Positions 10,617 through 23,214 of a stretch of DNA of 64,000 bases are shown one piece after another (position 1 is the first letter of the stretch; the number at the start of each line of letters is the position of its first letter). The DNA lies in assembly GCA_019914995.1 (NCBI GenBank), contig CM034138.1, positions 6,640,535 through 6,704,534 on the forward strand. The letters run 5' to 3'. The position numbers and the translations under genes were made by a program. The notes under the pieces are model-generated. The model did no database searches. It was not told where the DNA came from and saw nothing but the letters and a program-made list of their open reading frames with translations. The stretch is from Acanthochlamys bracteata (Eukaryota; Streptophyta; Magnoliopsida; Pandanales; Velloziaceae).

Positions 10617-13600
10617 ATGGGCTTCTTAAGTTTTCTGGGGAGAAAGACGGGAAACATTTTGATCAGCATTACTTCCCAGCTGCTACTGTTCTTTTTTCTT
10701 GCATCAGTTCCGGCTATCGTATTTGCAGACGCAGGTATGATTTTCATTCTTGTTTCGTTTCCTTAAATGTTTCTTGGCAATGATGCTCCGGTCTTTTCTC
10801 AGAGGGTAAAAATTTTTTTTGCTTGTTCCCCTTCTCCTCCATTTTGGAGGTTTTAGTGAAGTAATAAAATCAGTGCTCATTGTCTAGTGAAGAAAGTTTT
10901 TTAAATAAATTAGACATCGTAAACTTTCCTATGTTCTGTTTAGTTTAGTGTTCACTGATAGCTTCCAGTAGAGCTTGTCTCTTAAGAGCATTAAAACACT
11001 GCTTAAAACATTTAATTCACATTCTTTGATGAAATATAAATTTGAAAGAACCCACCACAAGTGTTTATTATTTATTTATCACTCTCTTTTCTTGTCTTCC
11101 TTTTCTTTTTTTTTTTTCTGTTTCTCTTTATTAACAGGCGGTGGATTCTTGGGGCCGTGATCTTTATTTTGTTAATGTAAGTATGAAAATATGTCTGCGT
11201 TTTAAGTGGAAACTTAGGAATATTTTTTTTTATATTAAAGGTTCGATTTAATGGCCGTCTATTTCAGTCTATTTTATTTTTGGTTTCTACCCCACAATTT
11301 TCACTTTTTTAAATTATTTTTAATATAAATAATCATAAAAATTGAAAATAAATTTTTTCTATAAAAAGTTTTTTAATTTAATTTTAAAATTTACTATTAA
11401 TAAAAAATAAATTATTTTTTACTAAATATTTTTAATTTTAATTTATTTTTCAAAATTTAATTTTACCTCAAAAATAAAGACACCCAAATTTCTGTGGCTA
11501 TAGATTGACAACAGGTGAAATAGATGTGCGAGACCGTGTGGGTTGCCTTGTTTAATGTGTTTGTGTCAGTTTTTGTGTCACACCTTGAGCCACTCTCCAA
11601 GGCATTCCCTATCTTTACGAGTGAGCTTTTCTAAAAAAAATATTTTTAAAAAATCAAAATTTATTTTTTACTTAAAATAATAATAAAAAATAATAAATTC
11701 GTTAGTTTCTTGTATTAAGTTTTTTATAAAATATAAATAAAAAGGTTCTCCTTTGAGTTAAAATTTCTAACCAAGTGAAATATATTAATTAAATGAAGAC
11801 AAAATCCACCATTGAAAGCTGTGACAGTTCGCTGCTGACATGAAAGGACATTAGCATTCATTACCGTTGCATTTAGTTTTTTGCAATATAGGACTTGTCA
11901 CTCATTATTCACACGTTAGCTTTTTATTTGAAAAATTGCGGATTTAAGGTTCTGATCTTAAAATTAGAAGCGAAGTTGGCGTAGGTATTGTAAACTGATT
12001 AAGTAGGGTTGGTTTTGTAAAACCTGCTCTGAATTAGATTCCCAAGAGGAGAGAGTATATAGCAGCGCTTCGTCTCACACTCACGTGATTGCTTGTGCGA
12101 ATCCGAGTCAGCTTGTGTTGTGCACGACAGCTGTCTGTATCCACTGTACCGCTGGACCACGTTAACAAAACAGAAATAATGTTAACTTAATAGCGGGAAG
12201 CATTGTTTTCGTTCCAAAATTTTTTTGCTGTTGATTGTTTCTTGCGTTGTCGTCATTCGTGCAGGAGGTTTCATTGGCGTGAACGTTGGAACGTCCATGT
12301 CCTCGGTTCCATCTCCTACCCAGATCGTTGCATTGCTCAAATCACAGCAGATCCGCCATGTTCGTATCTACGACTGCGACGCCGGGATGCTCGCTGCGCT
12401 GGCAAACACTGGAATTCAGGTCACTGTTTCGGTACCCAACGAACAACTGCTAGCTCTAGGCCAGTCCAACTCCACTGCAGCCAACTGGGTCAACCGGAAT
12501 GTCGTTGCCCACCTTCCTGCAGTTAACATAACCGCTATCGCGGTCGGTTCCGAGGTCCTTACTTCTCTTCCCAATGCCGCACCTATACTAGTGAATGCAC
12601 TTCGCTTTGTGCACTCTGCACTAGTTGCGGCGAACCTGGACCGGACCATCGTAGTTTCAACTCCTCATTCGTCGTCTATAATTCTTGATTCGTTCCCGCC
12701 GTCGCAGGCGTTCTTCAACCGTACTTGGGAACCTGTTATTATACCTATGCTCAAGTTCCTACAATCCACTGGGTCTTACCTGATGCTGAATGTCTATCCC
12801 TACTATGTCTATATGCAGTCGAATGGTATCATTCCACTGGATTATGCGCTTTTCCGCCCGCTGCCGCCGAACAAGGAAGCTGTGGATTCGAATACCTTGC
12901 TGCATTACACGAATGTGTTTGATGCTGTTGTCGATGCAGCTTACTTTGCCATGGGAGCACTCAATGTTACCAATCTTCCCATTGTTGTGATGGAGTCGGG
13001 ATGGCCGCACAAGGGAGATGCAAAGGAGCCTGATGCAACAGTTGACAATGCCGATACATACAACAGCAATCTGATAAGGCATGTATTGAACAATACTGGC
13101 ACGCCTAAGCATCCAGGGATTTCTGTCAGCACCTATATCTATGAGCTCTATGATGAGGATCTCAGACCAGGGGTATTGTCAGAGAAGTATTGGGGCTTGT
13201 TTGATTCCAATGGGATGCCAACATATACTCTGCATCTTACCGGGGCAGGGATGGTTTTGGCCAATGACACGACAAACCAGACATATTGTGTCGCGAAGGA
13301 AGGAGCTGATAGAAAGATGCTGCAAGCAGCGCTTGACTGGGCTTGCGGTCCGGGAAAGGTAGATTGTTCTGTGATGTTGCAGGGCCAACCATGTTATACT
13401 CCGGATTCTGTAGAAGCACATGCAACATATGCATTTAACGCCTACTATCATCAAATGGGAATGGCGGCTGGAACATGCTACTTCAACGGTGTAGCGGCAA
13501 TCACAACTACAGATCCAAGTAACACCTGCGCATATGTTATCTCTTTACAACTAAACATATCATTACTGTTCTGTGATATGAGTGTTAACTTGTTTGTTTC

Positions 13601-14701
13601 GGGATGTTTTTTGGTGCAGGTCATGATACATGCAAGTTTGCTGGAAGGTGAGAGATTAATTTAAGCTGAGCTTTACTTATTTTTATGTATTAACGTTCTT
13701 CTCAACTTAAATTAAATTGCCGTAGTATAACAATGCTAACTTCTAATTTAACAGAGGCACTTCTTATTATGCTGCTTGTTTGATTGATGTGAACACAAAT
13801 TCTATGTGACCTTTGAATTTCGAATTATGCTAGCATTAATCCTGTGCATTGCATGCTAACATTATAGGTTCCTATAAATTAACACACTGTACTGTCTATA
13901 AGGTGTTCTTACAAATGTTTAATTTTGTGGTTTAAGTCTTTATTAATTTAACTTTGCTGTGGGAATTAATTAAGATGTCATCCATGTGCAGAATTTAAGA
14001 AGTCTGAAAAATAACAACTAACTTTTAATTTTAGTATGACATAAGTTTATAAATAATATTTTTAGAAAGTTTATGGTAAATTCAACAATTACAAATAAAA
14101 CTTGTATAAAATTATTATTGAAAATTTGACTTTTCTGCACGAAGTTTTGTAAATTAACTTATATACTAACTTAGTTTGTTGGTTATTTTTTTATGAGAAT
14201 GTATAGGACTTAAAATAGTGAAAAAAGGATAAATTTCCTTCTAAAATGAAGTCGAAAGAGCCTTTGAAACCTTGATTACTACATATAAAATAGATCTATA
14301 TAATTCATATTAAATGGTTGGTTATCTTTTTGGATTTGATAGGACTGAAAATTGTAAATTTTTTTTTTTTTGAGAATGAAGAAAACAAAGGCTTTGAGAC
14401 CCTGTTTTTAATGTAGAAATAGATTATCGAGGGTTAGCCGTTGGTTTCCTCTGTTCTTAAGCTATGCTTTGCACATGCTAGGACGATTATGCAGACATTT
14501 TTTATCCTCTGAATGGCACCTTGATTTTCTTCTGTTAATGCATGCAGTGGTGGGAAAAGCGGCACCTTGATGGATAATGGCACATCGTTAGCCCCGTCAT
14601 CGAACTCTTCAGTAACTACTACTTCCTCAAGTCCTTTCTTGAGCAGCTGGACACTCCTTAGATTTGCAACCGTTACAATGTTCGGCATGATTCTATTGTA
14701 G
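10617..14701 (+). CDS. Glucan endo-1,3-beta-glucosidase, GH17 with X8 (CBM43) domain, GPI-anchored
   Basis: Hydrolyses internal beta-1,3-glucan (callose) bonds at the cell surface and, by family precedent, may act at plasmodesmata. Four exons join in frame: 10617-10734, 12265-13518, 13620-13647 and 14548-14701, giving 517 residues. Residues 1-38 are a start with a hydrophobic signal segment ending near VFADA. The GH17 barrel (about 40-362) begins GGFIGVNVGTS. AVGSEVL places the family's acid Glu at residue 136, and VVMESGWPHKGD the nucleophile Glu at residue 283. The X8 domain (about 380-467) starts YCVAKEGADRKMLQ and has the expected Cys residues, with DTCKF made by joining exons 2 and 3. 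A Ser/Thr-rich linker and a hydrophobic C-terminus (FATVTMFGMILL) form a GPI-attachment signal. All catalytic residues are present and all introns are GT-AG, so it should be functional. Confidence 0.93.
10735..12264 (+). other. Intron 1 of the glucanase gene
   Basis: A 1,530-bp intron separates the signal-peptide exon from the catalytic exon, a common arrangement in this family. It holds AT-rich MITE-like sequence (about 11280-11480) related to the 9364 element. Confidence 0.8.
13648..14547 (+). other. Intron 3 of the glucanase gene
   Basis: A 900-bp intron running from the donor after AG at 13646-13647 to the acceptor TGCATGCAG. No coding content recognised. Confidence 0.75.
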
Positions 14702-15894
14702 TCTAGATTCTTTTTTTTCTTTTGTTGACAACTCTGGAATGTTTTGGAACCGGTCATGTTTTGGTTGCAAGAGGGAACCAACTCGATGTCTATTTGGATT
14801 TTGCTGGAGGAGATGGAAAGGGGAATGGAATGTTCCGTTTATCGTCCATTCTTTTTCCTTAAGAGGTGAATGCCCCCTATTTCATTGATCCTTGCCTTAT
14901 CTTTGCATCCTTCGCACATTCTGATTGTAGCATTTCGAATTGGAATTGCTGTAACTGCTGGTAGTACCTAGTTCCAGTTCTTAACATGAGTAGAGTACTG
15001 ATTTTCTTCAACAAGTTCTGGCAGAGTTCGTTTTAGTTTCCATTGGAGCTAGTTTGCATAAAACCATTTCATTGCATTAACTCACCGGCGATCCTAACTT
15101 TGGAGTTTCCAACAAAGGACATCGTTAGTTTCAATCCGGAAGTGTTTTTTATTTCTCCAAAAATTTACTTTCTTTTATTATTTTTATAAATTTTCTTTTA
15201 TAATTTATTTTTGAGAATTTATTTTTAAAAATTGGATCATTTCAGATAAGTAAATGTTTCTGAAATGATTCTAAAAATATGGTCTTATTTATTCTATTAT
15301 AGGATTGTAAATATTTTAACAGATTTGTACGTACATTTACTAGTATTATTTTTATTAAAAATATAAGTCAACAATTAGTTATCTCAATGATAAGTTAAAG
15401 AAAAATAGGTTCAGATATATTTTGTATAGATTTAAAAATACAGTCGTGTATATGTGATTCTATTTGAACATTTTATAAAAAAAAAAATAAATTAAATTAA
15501 TTTAGTTTAGAATGGTGACGGAAATTTTAGAAAAATTGATTCTTTTATTGAATCTGATCTATAATTGAATGGAATTTAGAAAACAGATTTATAAAATCGA
15601 TCTTATTCAAGAGGAATAAAAATTTAGTTTATTATTATCGATGTTGTTTCTATTGAACTATCTAGTTGATTTTCTATTGATCTATCTACTAATTCTATTA
15701 ATATATATTTCAGTTATATTGATCTACCTCTTACTTTTGATTTAACATTATTGAACTATCTGCTACGTGCCTTCAACTAATACCTATATTTGTAGATCTT
15801 CCTAATGAGTTTATGAAAATGTATCTTATAAGTTATAACCCTTTGATTGTACTATTATAAAAAAAACTTCATTTTTTTGAAAACTATAGAATAA
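14702..15894. other. 3' flank of the glucanase gene and spacer
   Basis: Includes the probable 3' UTR, then AT-rich DNA. No gene recognised. Confidence 0.4.
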
Positions 15895-16088
15895 GGGAGC
15901 GTTTGACTTAGCTTTTTAAAAATTTTATTTAAAAATTTAGAAAGTGTAAAAAAAATTTATATAATAAAATTTTTTAATATATATTTTTATTATTTTTTAG
16001 AAATAAAAAATAAAATTTATTTTTAAAAAAAATAAAAATATTTTTATTTTAAAAAACCATTATTTATAAGCACTTTGAAACGCTCTCT
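15895..16088. mobile_element. Tourist-like MITE with TAA target duplication
   Basis: The left end GGGAGCGTTT and right end AAACGCTCTC are inverted repeats with one mismatch. Both sides are flanked by TAA. 194 bp, AT-rich, non-coding. Confidence 0.65.
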
Positions 16089-17188
16089 AAATTCTTTTTT
16101 AGAAAAATTGCTTTTTTTAGAATAAATTTGACACAATGACAAAAGATTGATCTGCTTAAGAAAATTATAAATTCAGAAATTAGTAGTAGATAAATATGGA
16201 ATTTAGTTTCAAAATTACAAAGGCAATCTAATCAATAAAGAAAAAAGATGAAAAAGTTAAGTAGATCAATCATTTAAAGTAGAAGATTAATAAATGAACA
16301 AGATACATCAACAAAAGTAGCAAATAAATCCGTACAAAAACAATTCATAGTTCAATAAAACAAATAATCAACAAGCTAGTTGGTATAAATTATCTTTACT
16401 GAAAAAAGCTGCCGTATAATTTCTTTTTAAAATTGAACTGTGTTTGAATAAAATTAAATTTTTTTATTAAAAGTTGAAAATATATAAAAAGAAAAAAAAA
16501 TTCAAAGGGGAATTTTAAATGACTGGAATGCTTTTGACTATTTACTGTGTGATATATATAAATTTATGAATTCTTTTATATATTACTTTTTTTATTAATA
16601 TTTTGTAATATAATGAATTTGTGAATAATTTTTAATAATTATGAAAATGGTAAACTAATGATTATTTTATAAATATTTTTAATTAATTAAAATTATACAA
16701 AAATTATAATTATTTATATAGTGTATAATGAATTAATAAACTGTAATGTATTGAATAAAATAACAAAGTTATAGATTTACCAATTTTAAACAAACTTTTA
16801 GCCAAATTAAGGTTACGCCACACCATAAGCTTTAGAAAGTTGCACTTATAATATTTTTTAATAAAATTTTAAAAATACTTTACAATTTTTTTAAATTTAA
16901 TAAAAATTAAAAATTCTATATTACGAAATTTTATTATTAATTATTTTTATTAATTTTTAGATAAAAGAATTTATTTTTATAAAAATTATCGTAAGCTTTA
17001 GAAAGTACGCCAAACCATAAGGTGTATAACTCAGAAGCTCGACCCAATTGAACAAGTCTAATGCAATAGAGTCAAATTTGCAAACTAATTTCGAGTTCTA
17101 TAAGTTGAACATTTTTGTCACATTTCATTTCAAATGCATGAAGTAGATAACAAATCATGTTAAATGAATGATATAAGACACCGTTTTT
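16089..17188. other. AT-rich spacer with a 15-bp direct repeat
   Basis: TAAGCTTTAGAAAGT occurs twice, near 16826 and near 16992, separated by about 150 bp of AT-rich sequence. ACGCCA(C/A)ACCATAAG words lie on the outer sides. This may mark an old insertion. No gene seen. Confidence 0.45.
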
Positions 17189-17477
17189 GCAGTGCTTTTT
17201 AACTCTATTCAGTTTCAAATTTTTAATTCATATTTTTTAATAAATATTTTATAAAATTTGAGAATTTAAAAAATACAGAACAATTGTATATTGTGAGAAA
17301 TTATTAAAATTTATTTTCATTATTTTTTAGATAAAAATTTTTAAAATATTTTTAAAAAATAAAAATAATAAAATTTTACAATGTAAAATTTTTTGTATAT
17401 TTCAAACTTAAAAAAAAAAATTCTGCACAATATTATAAAAATAAAAAATCTAACAAAATGGAGTTAAAAAGCACTGC
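17189..17477. mobile_element. Foldback MITE with perfect 17-bp terminal inverted repeats
   Basis: GCAGTGCTTTTTAACTC at 17189-17205 is exactly the reverse complement of GAGTTAAAAAGCACTGC at 17461-17477, and similarity between the arms continues inward. 289 bp, AT-rich, no coding capacity. No convincing target duplication was seen. Confidence 0.75.
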
Positions 17478-17639
17478 TAAATATCTACATAATAATGCAT
17501 AGCATCATATTTTTATAGAGAGACCAACAATAACTCAGTGAAACTATTTTCTTTTCCTTTATGCAGTTTCATGATTTTCATTTCTCAGTGGTGTTTATAA
17601 CTACTTGCATTTTACATCACTCTATACAACATCAGCCAG

Positions 17640-17780
17640 GTCAGAATCTTACTATGTAAATATTTTTTTTATTTTTTAAATTTTTAAATAAATTATCTAG
17701 AAGCTTGTAAAAAATATATTAAAAAATATAAATCGAAAAATCAAAAAACTACTTTCTGAAATAGAATGCCAAACCCTTCA
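17640..17780. mobile_element. Partial MITE abutting the gypsy 5' LTR
   Basis: An AT-rich stretch ending CTGAAATAGAATGCCAAAC, like one end of the GCGTTTGG MITE family. It directly precedes the point where the 5' LTR homology begins, so it has replaced or interrupted the left part of that LTR. Confidence 0.4.
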
Positions 17781-17961
17781 AATTCTAGTAGCTTGGAGGC
17801 TCTAGTGATGATGCCAAGCTATAGATATAGGTGTTAACACCTAATAGTGCTATGCAGATTATTGTTTTTTTAATTTTAATTTCAGCTAATAATATTATTT
17901 TCAGTACTTTGCTATCTAGTTCGTAATCTTAAGCTATTATGTTTTAAAGTTATCCGTAACA
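17781..17961 (+). repeat. 5' LTR remnant of the gypsy element
   Basis: Aligns with the last part of the 3' LTR, sharing AATTCTAGTAGCTTGGAGGC and AGTACTTTGTTATCTA-like blocks, and ends in AACA directly before the primer-binding site. Its left portion is missing. Confidence 0.8.
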
Positions 17962-17963
17962 AG

Positions 17964-17974
17964 TGGTATCGAGC
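17964..17974 (+). other. Primer-binding site (initiator Met tRNA type)
   Basis: TGGTATCGAGC sits two bases after the 5' LTR end. It matches the canonical plant TGGTATCAGAGC with one base lost, which fixes the LTR boundary and the element's orientation. Confidence 0.8.
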
Positions 17975-18230
17975 GATTGGCCCGCCCCAAACTCGCCATC
18001 ACCTGCGTCTACACCGACATAAGCAACACCGCCTTCTTACAACTCCGGCCGCTCCGCATAAAACGTAACTCAACTCGCAAGCTAATGACAGTGAGGTGCA
18101 TGGCAAAATATGATATGTTCACAACTGCGCTCAACTAGTTCAACCGCTAGATGGCTGACTTGCTTAAGTTCTGTAGAGCACAATGCTCACCTACAGATGC
18201 TATGAAAGAACCCGGACCCTCCACTCAGGT

Positions 18231-18482
18231 AGCGTTCGAAAGTATTTAAAAAATAAAATTTTTTTAAATAAAAAATATTTTTATTTTTTCAAAAATAAAT
18301 TTATTTTTTATTTTTAAAAAATAATAAAAATATATAATATAAAATCTCATACGTAAATTTTTTTTATATTTTAAAAAAAATTTAAATAAATTTTTTAAAT
18401 ATATATATGTATAATATATATTAAAAAATATATAATTAAAAATTAAAAAACTATTTTTCTGAATAGTTAAACCAAACAGCTC
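18231..18482. mobile_element. MITE inserted in the gypsy internal region
   Basis: Begins AGCGTTCGAAAGTATTT and ends CTGAATAGTTAAACCAAACAGC, with the AT-rich core typical of the GCGTTTGG family. It sits between the primer-binding site and the gag relic, so it inserted after the retrotransposon. Confidence 0.5.
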
Positions 18483-20569
18483 CTGCAAATCACTATTGCC
18501 TACGGTCCAAAGTTACACCCAACACCAATGACATCCACTGCAACCACTTTACCAACACTTCAAACACCACCAGCAACGCCGTTTTCACCAAAACCTTCAA
18601 GCAGTTCCACAACAGAAACAACTCTCTCTTGGTAACACCTTACACTCTTGCCTAATGTCATACAGCTACAACCTTATCTAGGAGTGGCAATTTGAGTTCG
18701 TGGGTCGGTTTCGAATCGACTCATTATTTAATAACCGGATCAAATTCGTTCAACTCTAATTCAACCCATAAATTTATACGAATCAAAATTGTCTAACTCT
18801 AACATAACCTATTTAATAACCGAATCAAATTCGGATCGATCTATCTAATAATTAAAATTATTAATTTTTAATTCTACATTTCTAAAATTCAGCGAAATTA
18901 TAAGATCAGTTATAATAAAAGTGCACGATATTTTTAGTGACAAGATATAGTGAATGCCAGTCAAAATGTGTATTTTTTAATATCTTCATCGGTCTTAAAA
19001 TATCCAAAAAAAAATTTATTTTTATTTTTTCAAAATATATGATGATAATTAAAATTTATGATTATAAATACATACTAATAATTTCTATAAAAATTTTGAT
19101 AATATAGATATCTAACAAAATTTTGATAAAAATTTTTATACAAAATCCAAATTCATCATTACAGAAACACCTACATAATAATACTTTCGATAATATTATG
19201 ATTCTCATCTTACATTATTTTACTAAAATATGAAAATAACGATCATATAATTTAATAATTTATAAATTATTATTATTGATTATTTTTATTGCTAATATTT
19301 TAATATACGAAAAGGAAAAATTAAATATTATTCTTCAAGATATGATAATTCGAATTTGTGGGTTAATTTTGGATTAACTCGGATCAGCCCATTTAATAAC
19401 CGGATCAAATTCGTTCAACCCTAATCCAACTCATATATTTATATGTGTCAAATTTTCTAATTCTAATTCTAGTTAAATGCGTCAGATTCGGATCACATTT
19501 TCGTATCGGGTTATATATTGCCGCCTCTAATTTTATCCTCTGCTCCTGCTGGCTCTCTAACCTAGGCTCAACCATCTAGCTATACAAAAATCACTACAAC
19601 ATATATCCCCTAATCCACCAACATTACCACTCGGAAACTTCAGGCCTTAACCGCCCATAAGTAACCTACAGTATATTGCTTGTGGTACCATCTACAATGG
19701 TGCCACAAAACCAACTTCCTATACCAATTTCCAAATTTTGACGGGAAGGAGCCATTTGAGTGGTTGTACATTATAGAAAAATACTTCAAATACTACCGCA
19801 CCTCACCGAATGACAAAATCACCAACCACTGGCATGTACTTCCATGAGATGCCAACATTATCACTACGTGCCATGAATGGTCTTGTAGGTCCTCAAACAA
19901 TCTGAGTCATTAATAAGATTAAAAGTAAGAGGTTTTCATTTTAATCGGCTGCGAGAAGCATGCATAACTTCATCACCGTAATAACTTGCGAAACATTTAC
20001 AACTTCACTCAAGTGAAGTACGACCTTTGAAAGTAGAGCTAGCCGACGGGAGTCCCGGTCCATTGAGGTATTGTAAAACGAAATTCCTCTAGAAATTGCT
20101 GGGATGATGGTAGATGCATATCCTTTTCCCTTATGAGGGATGGATTTGGTGTCTGGCATATAATGGACCTAGTGCTTGGGAGATGTCATTTGTAATTGGC
20201 GAAGATCGAATATGCACTTCAGTTTGCAAGGTACGTATTTGTGAAGGAGTTTCTTAATTAACCAGTTTGCGTACATGTCATATATTGTGTTCTCATTGAC
20301 TGACGATCACAACGCACTCCCCGGCAGCTACTGGAGCTCGGCCAGCATACCTGAGGTCCTATAACCCTTATTGGAGCAATATGCTGCTGTTTTTAGTCAT
20401 ATACTGCAGCTTCCATCAGAGAGGACACATGACCAATGAATGCCTCTCTTGCGAGGAGCACTACCTGCTAATGTGCGACCCTCTCGCATATACAAAAGAC
20501 GGAGATTGAGAAGATTGTTACAAAAATGTTGACCCAAGGCATCATCCAGCCAAGCTGCTCCGCCTTCTA

Positions 20570-21277
20570 GTCCCCTAAACTTTTGGTAAATAAAAAGATA
20601 GTTCTTGATGTTTTTATAGGGATTATCGGATGTTAAATGAGATAATAGTAAAAGATAAATATCCTATACTAGTAATAGATGAATTGCTCGATGAGCTCCA
20701 TGGCACTCATGTCTTCTCCAAGCTTGACTTAAAATTTGGCTATCATCAGATTCGATATTTATATTTGCCGACTGAAAATTGATGTTTGGCCGACTGTTTT
20801 TGTCAATCGGTGAAACTGTTTAATATAGTAGTGTTCGAGTAAGGGAGGAGGTATTGATAGACTGCGTTCCACACATACACGATGATCATTATGAATTCGT
20901 TATGATGCCTTTCGGGTTAACAAACGCCTATCTACCTTCTAGCCATTGATGAATAAAGTACTCCAACCTTATCTCGACAAAATGCATGCTTGTATTCATT
21001 CGTTAACGATATTCTCATTTATAGTAACAATTTTCAAGCACCATATAAAACACTAGCTTTAGGTCTTTTCTATCTTGTAGGAAAATTGCCTGCATGCGAA
21101 CCTATCTAAATGTAGATTTAGCTGCCACTAACTTGGGTACCTGGGACACATTGTCTCCGAGCATGGGACTGTTGTGGATCGTATCAACATAGAAGCGACT
21201 CTAGAGTAGTTGGTTCCCAAATCAATTACAGAGCCAAGATTTTTGGGGTTGACTAGATATTACGACGCATGTCAAAG
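20570..21277 (+). pseudogene. Gypsy reverse transcriptase relic, left part
   Basis: Fragments of RT in shifting frames: [24 protein letters not shown]-like, HYEFVMMPFGLTNA, NKVLQPYLDK, then LGHIVSEHGTVVDRINIEATLE and the FLGLTRYY region. The catalytic YxDD region is damaged. Interrupted at its right end by the solo LTR. Confidence 0.8.
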
Positions 21278-21282
21278 ATTAT

Positions 21283-21805
21283 TGTCACGGTACGACTATT
21301 TTGGCTATTCTTCCCATCAAAATTGCCTTAGTAAAAAAATACTTTTTGCCTAGATAAAAATATCTTGTATATAAGCCAAGTCTAGAGTATGGTAGAATAC
21401 TCTAGATAAAGGATAGTTGGTATGAATCTAGAGTAGGTTAGGGAATACTCTAGAAAGGTGGAGATTTTTATAGGAGATATTATGTAAGAACTTTATGGAC
21501 CATGTATTCTCCATCGTCCGATCAAAGCAATCTCTACCGTCCGTTGAGGAGGTGGAGGAGCTATAAATAGGAGGGTAAGGACTCCCATTTGAAGCATCTA
21601 GCATTTCAATCAAGAGTTGTTCTAAGCCAAAGTAATATAAAGCTTTCCTTCCAAAAGCTCTCTTCGAGTGTTTCTTACTTTTCCTCTAGTCCATTCAAGT
21701 TTTCTTAGTTATCTTTGATAGCTTATTTGGATGAAAGGCTGATTTAGCCACAAAAAGTGTGACTAAGTGTAGCACGAGTCAAGGTAAAAACTCTAGGCCC
21801 GTGAC
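21283..21805. mobile_element. Solo LTR nested in the gypsy RT
   Basis: A 523-bp block with terminal inverted TGTCACGG...CCGTGAC(A), flanked by ATTAT at 21278-21282 and 21806-21810. Removing it together with one ATTAT restores the frame reading KDYVRIAAA expected at this place in gypsy pol. No internal retroviral sequence remains, so it is a recombination-derived solo LTR. It has its own TATA box. Confidence 0.85.
21562..21569 (+). promoter_or_regulatory. TATA box of the solo LTR
   Basis: TATAAATA within GAGCTATAAATAGG, placed in the middle of the LTR as expected for a retrotransposon promoter. Orientation suggests transcription on the plus strand. Confidence 0.55.
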
Positions 21806-22215
21806 ATTATGTACGAATAGCAGCAGCATTAGCTGTCCTTTTGAAGAAAAATGGCTCTAAGTTGCTTTTTTGATCAGCTGAAAACCACAATGTCCGGCAC
21901 GCCCGTCTTGCAAAAGCCGGACTTACTCCAACCCATTGCATACTATAGCAAGGCATTATCTACTTCAACCCTTTAGTAAGTCTACTTACCAAAAAAATGA
22001 TGGCACTAGTACTAGCTGTGCATAAGTGGAGGCCATATTTTTTGTGGAATCAGTTTGTTTTTAATACGGACCATCTGTGTTTAAAGTATTTGCTCGAGCA
22101 AAGCTTGTCGTCTCATGCACAACATAAGTGGTTGGTAAAAACTCCTTGTGTCTGATTATCGCATTGGGTATCGGGCAAGAAAGCATAACACATTTGCCGA
22201 TGCTCTTTCCTGAGT
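21806..22215 (+). pseudogene. Gypsy RT end and RNase H relic
   Basis: Continues the interrupted pol. It includes a LALVLAVHKWRPYFL-like block and NTDHLCLKYLLEQSLSS, which match the Ty3/gypsy RNase H region. In-frame stops are present. Confidence 0.75.
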
Positions 22216-22556
22216 GCTTAGTTCCCAGCTCGCAGCGAATCAGCTCCTTCCGTGCCCCTTTTCGGGATGATCTTCATAGAGCTCAACAAGAAGATTGACT
22301 CAACTGTCATTGACATGCTGAACAATGCACCGCAAGGAACCTACAAGCTTACATCTTTCGTGGGTTCTTACCGTACCAACGATTGATTATAGGTTCCTGC
22401 AGAGCCAATGCTGAGAAAGCAACTCCTTCTGAAGCTACATGTTCCTCGACTTTTCTCTTGACTCGCTTGTGAGAATAATTCTGCCATAAGTGGTCCTATA
22501 GGAAGATATCGCACCTACTAGCCCGAGATGTCAAGACAGGTCCAGCAGAAAATCTA

Positions 22557-22988
22557 TTGTGTTACATATGCAAAAGCAAAAGCAAAAGCAAGTTGCCTGC
22601 AACCTACAGGTCTTCTACAACCGCTTTGGTCCCTACTGAGGTATGCTTAAAATTGCAACAAATTCTATTGATGGTTCGCCTCTTTCTGAAGGGAAGAATG
22701 TCAGTAGTCATAGATAGACTAACGAATTATGCTCATTTTACACCACTTAGACACCTATGTACTGCTGTCTATGATGCTATTGCCATTGCGAAGGAGATAG
22801 TAAGGCTCCACGAGTGTCCTTCCTCAAATGTTTCTGATCGCAACCCAGTCTTCATAAGCACTTTTTGGCAAGAATTACACCGAGAAACCTCCTTACATAT
22901 GGACTTCTTTTTACCATCCACAATCCAATGGACAATCGGAGATCATCAGCAAAGGAGTGGTGACATTCCTACGGTGTTTCATTATTGA
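22557..22988 (+). pseudogene. Gypsy integrase core relic
   Basis: The 143-residue open frame contains VVIDRLTNYAHFTPLRH, AIAKEIVRLHECPSSNVSDR and FISTFWQELHRETSL. These are the central integrase blocks of Ty3/gypsy elements, including the second catalytic Asp in VSDR. The frame breaks where a YHPQTDGQTE-like block should follow. Confidence 0.85.
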
Positions 22989-23214
22989 ACACCCTAAGCA
23001 ATAAATACAGTGGTTACACTGGGCCGATAATTCTTACAACACTCGTACTCATGCGACCTCCAATGTTTCACCGTTCGAGAGGTCTATGGTAGGCAACCAC
23101 TCCTTTGGATTTGCAACTGGTCCTAAAATTCGGCAAGATGCAGTAAGGTGCAAATTAGAAAGCAAGATGCAATTTTGAAAGACTTACATTTTCACCTCCA
23201 ACAAGCAGAAAGTC

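Noticed and set aside
12416-13454. Antisense and shifted open frames within the glucanase exon
   Set aside because: Shadows of the real coding strand, which has a complete GH17/X8 product.
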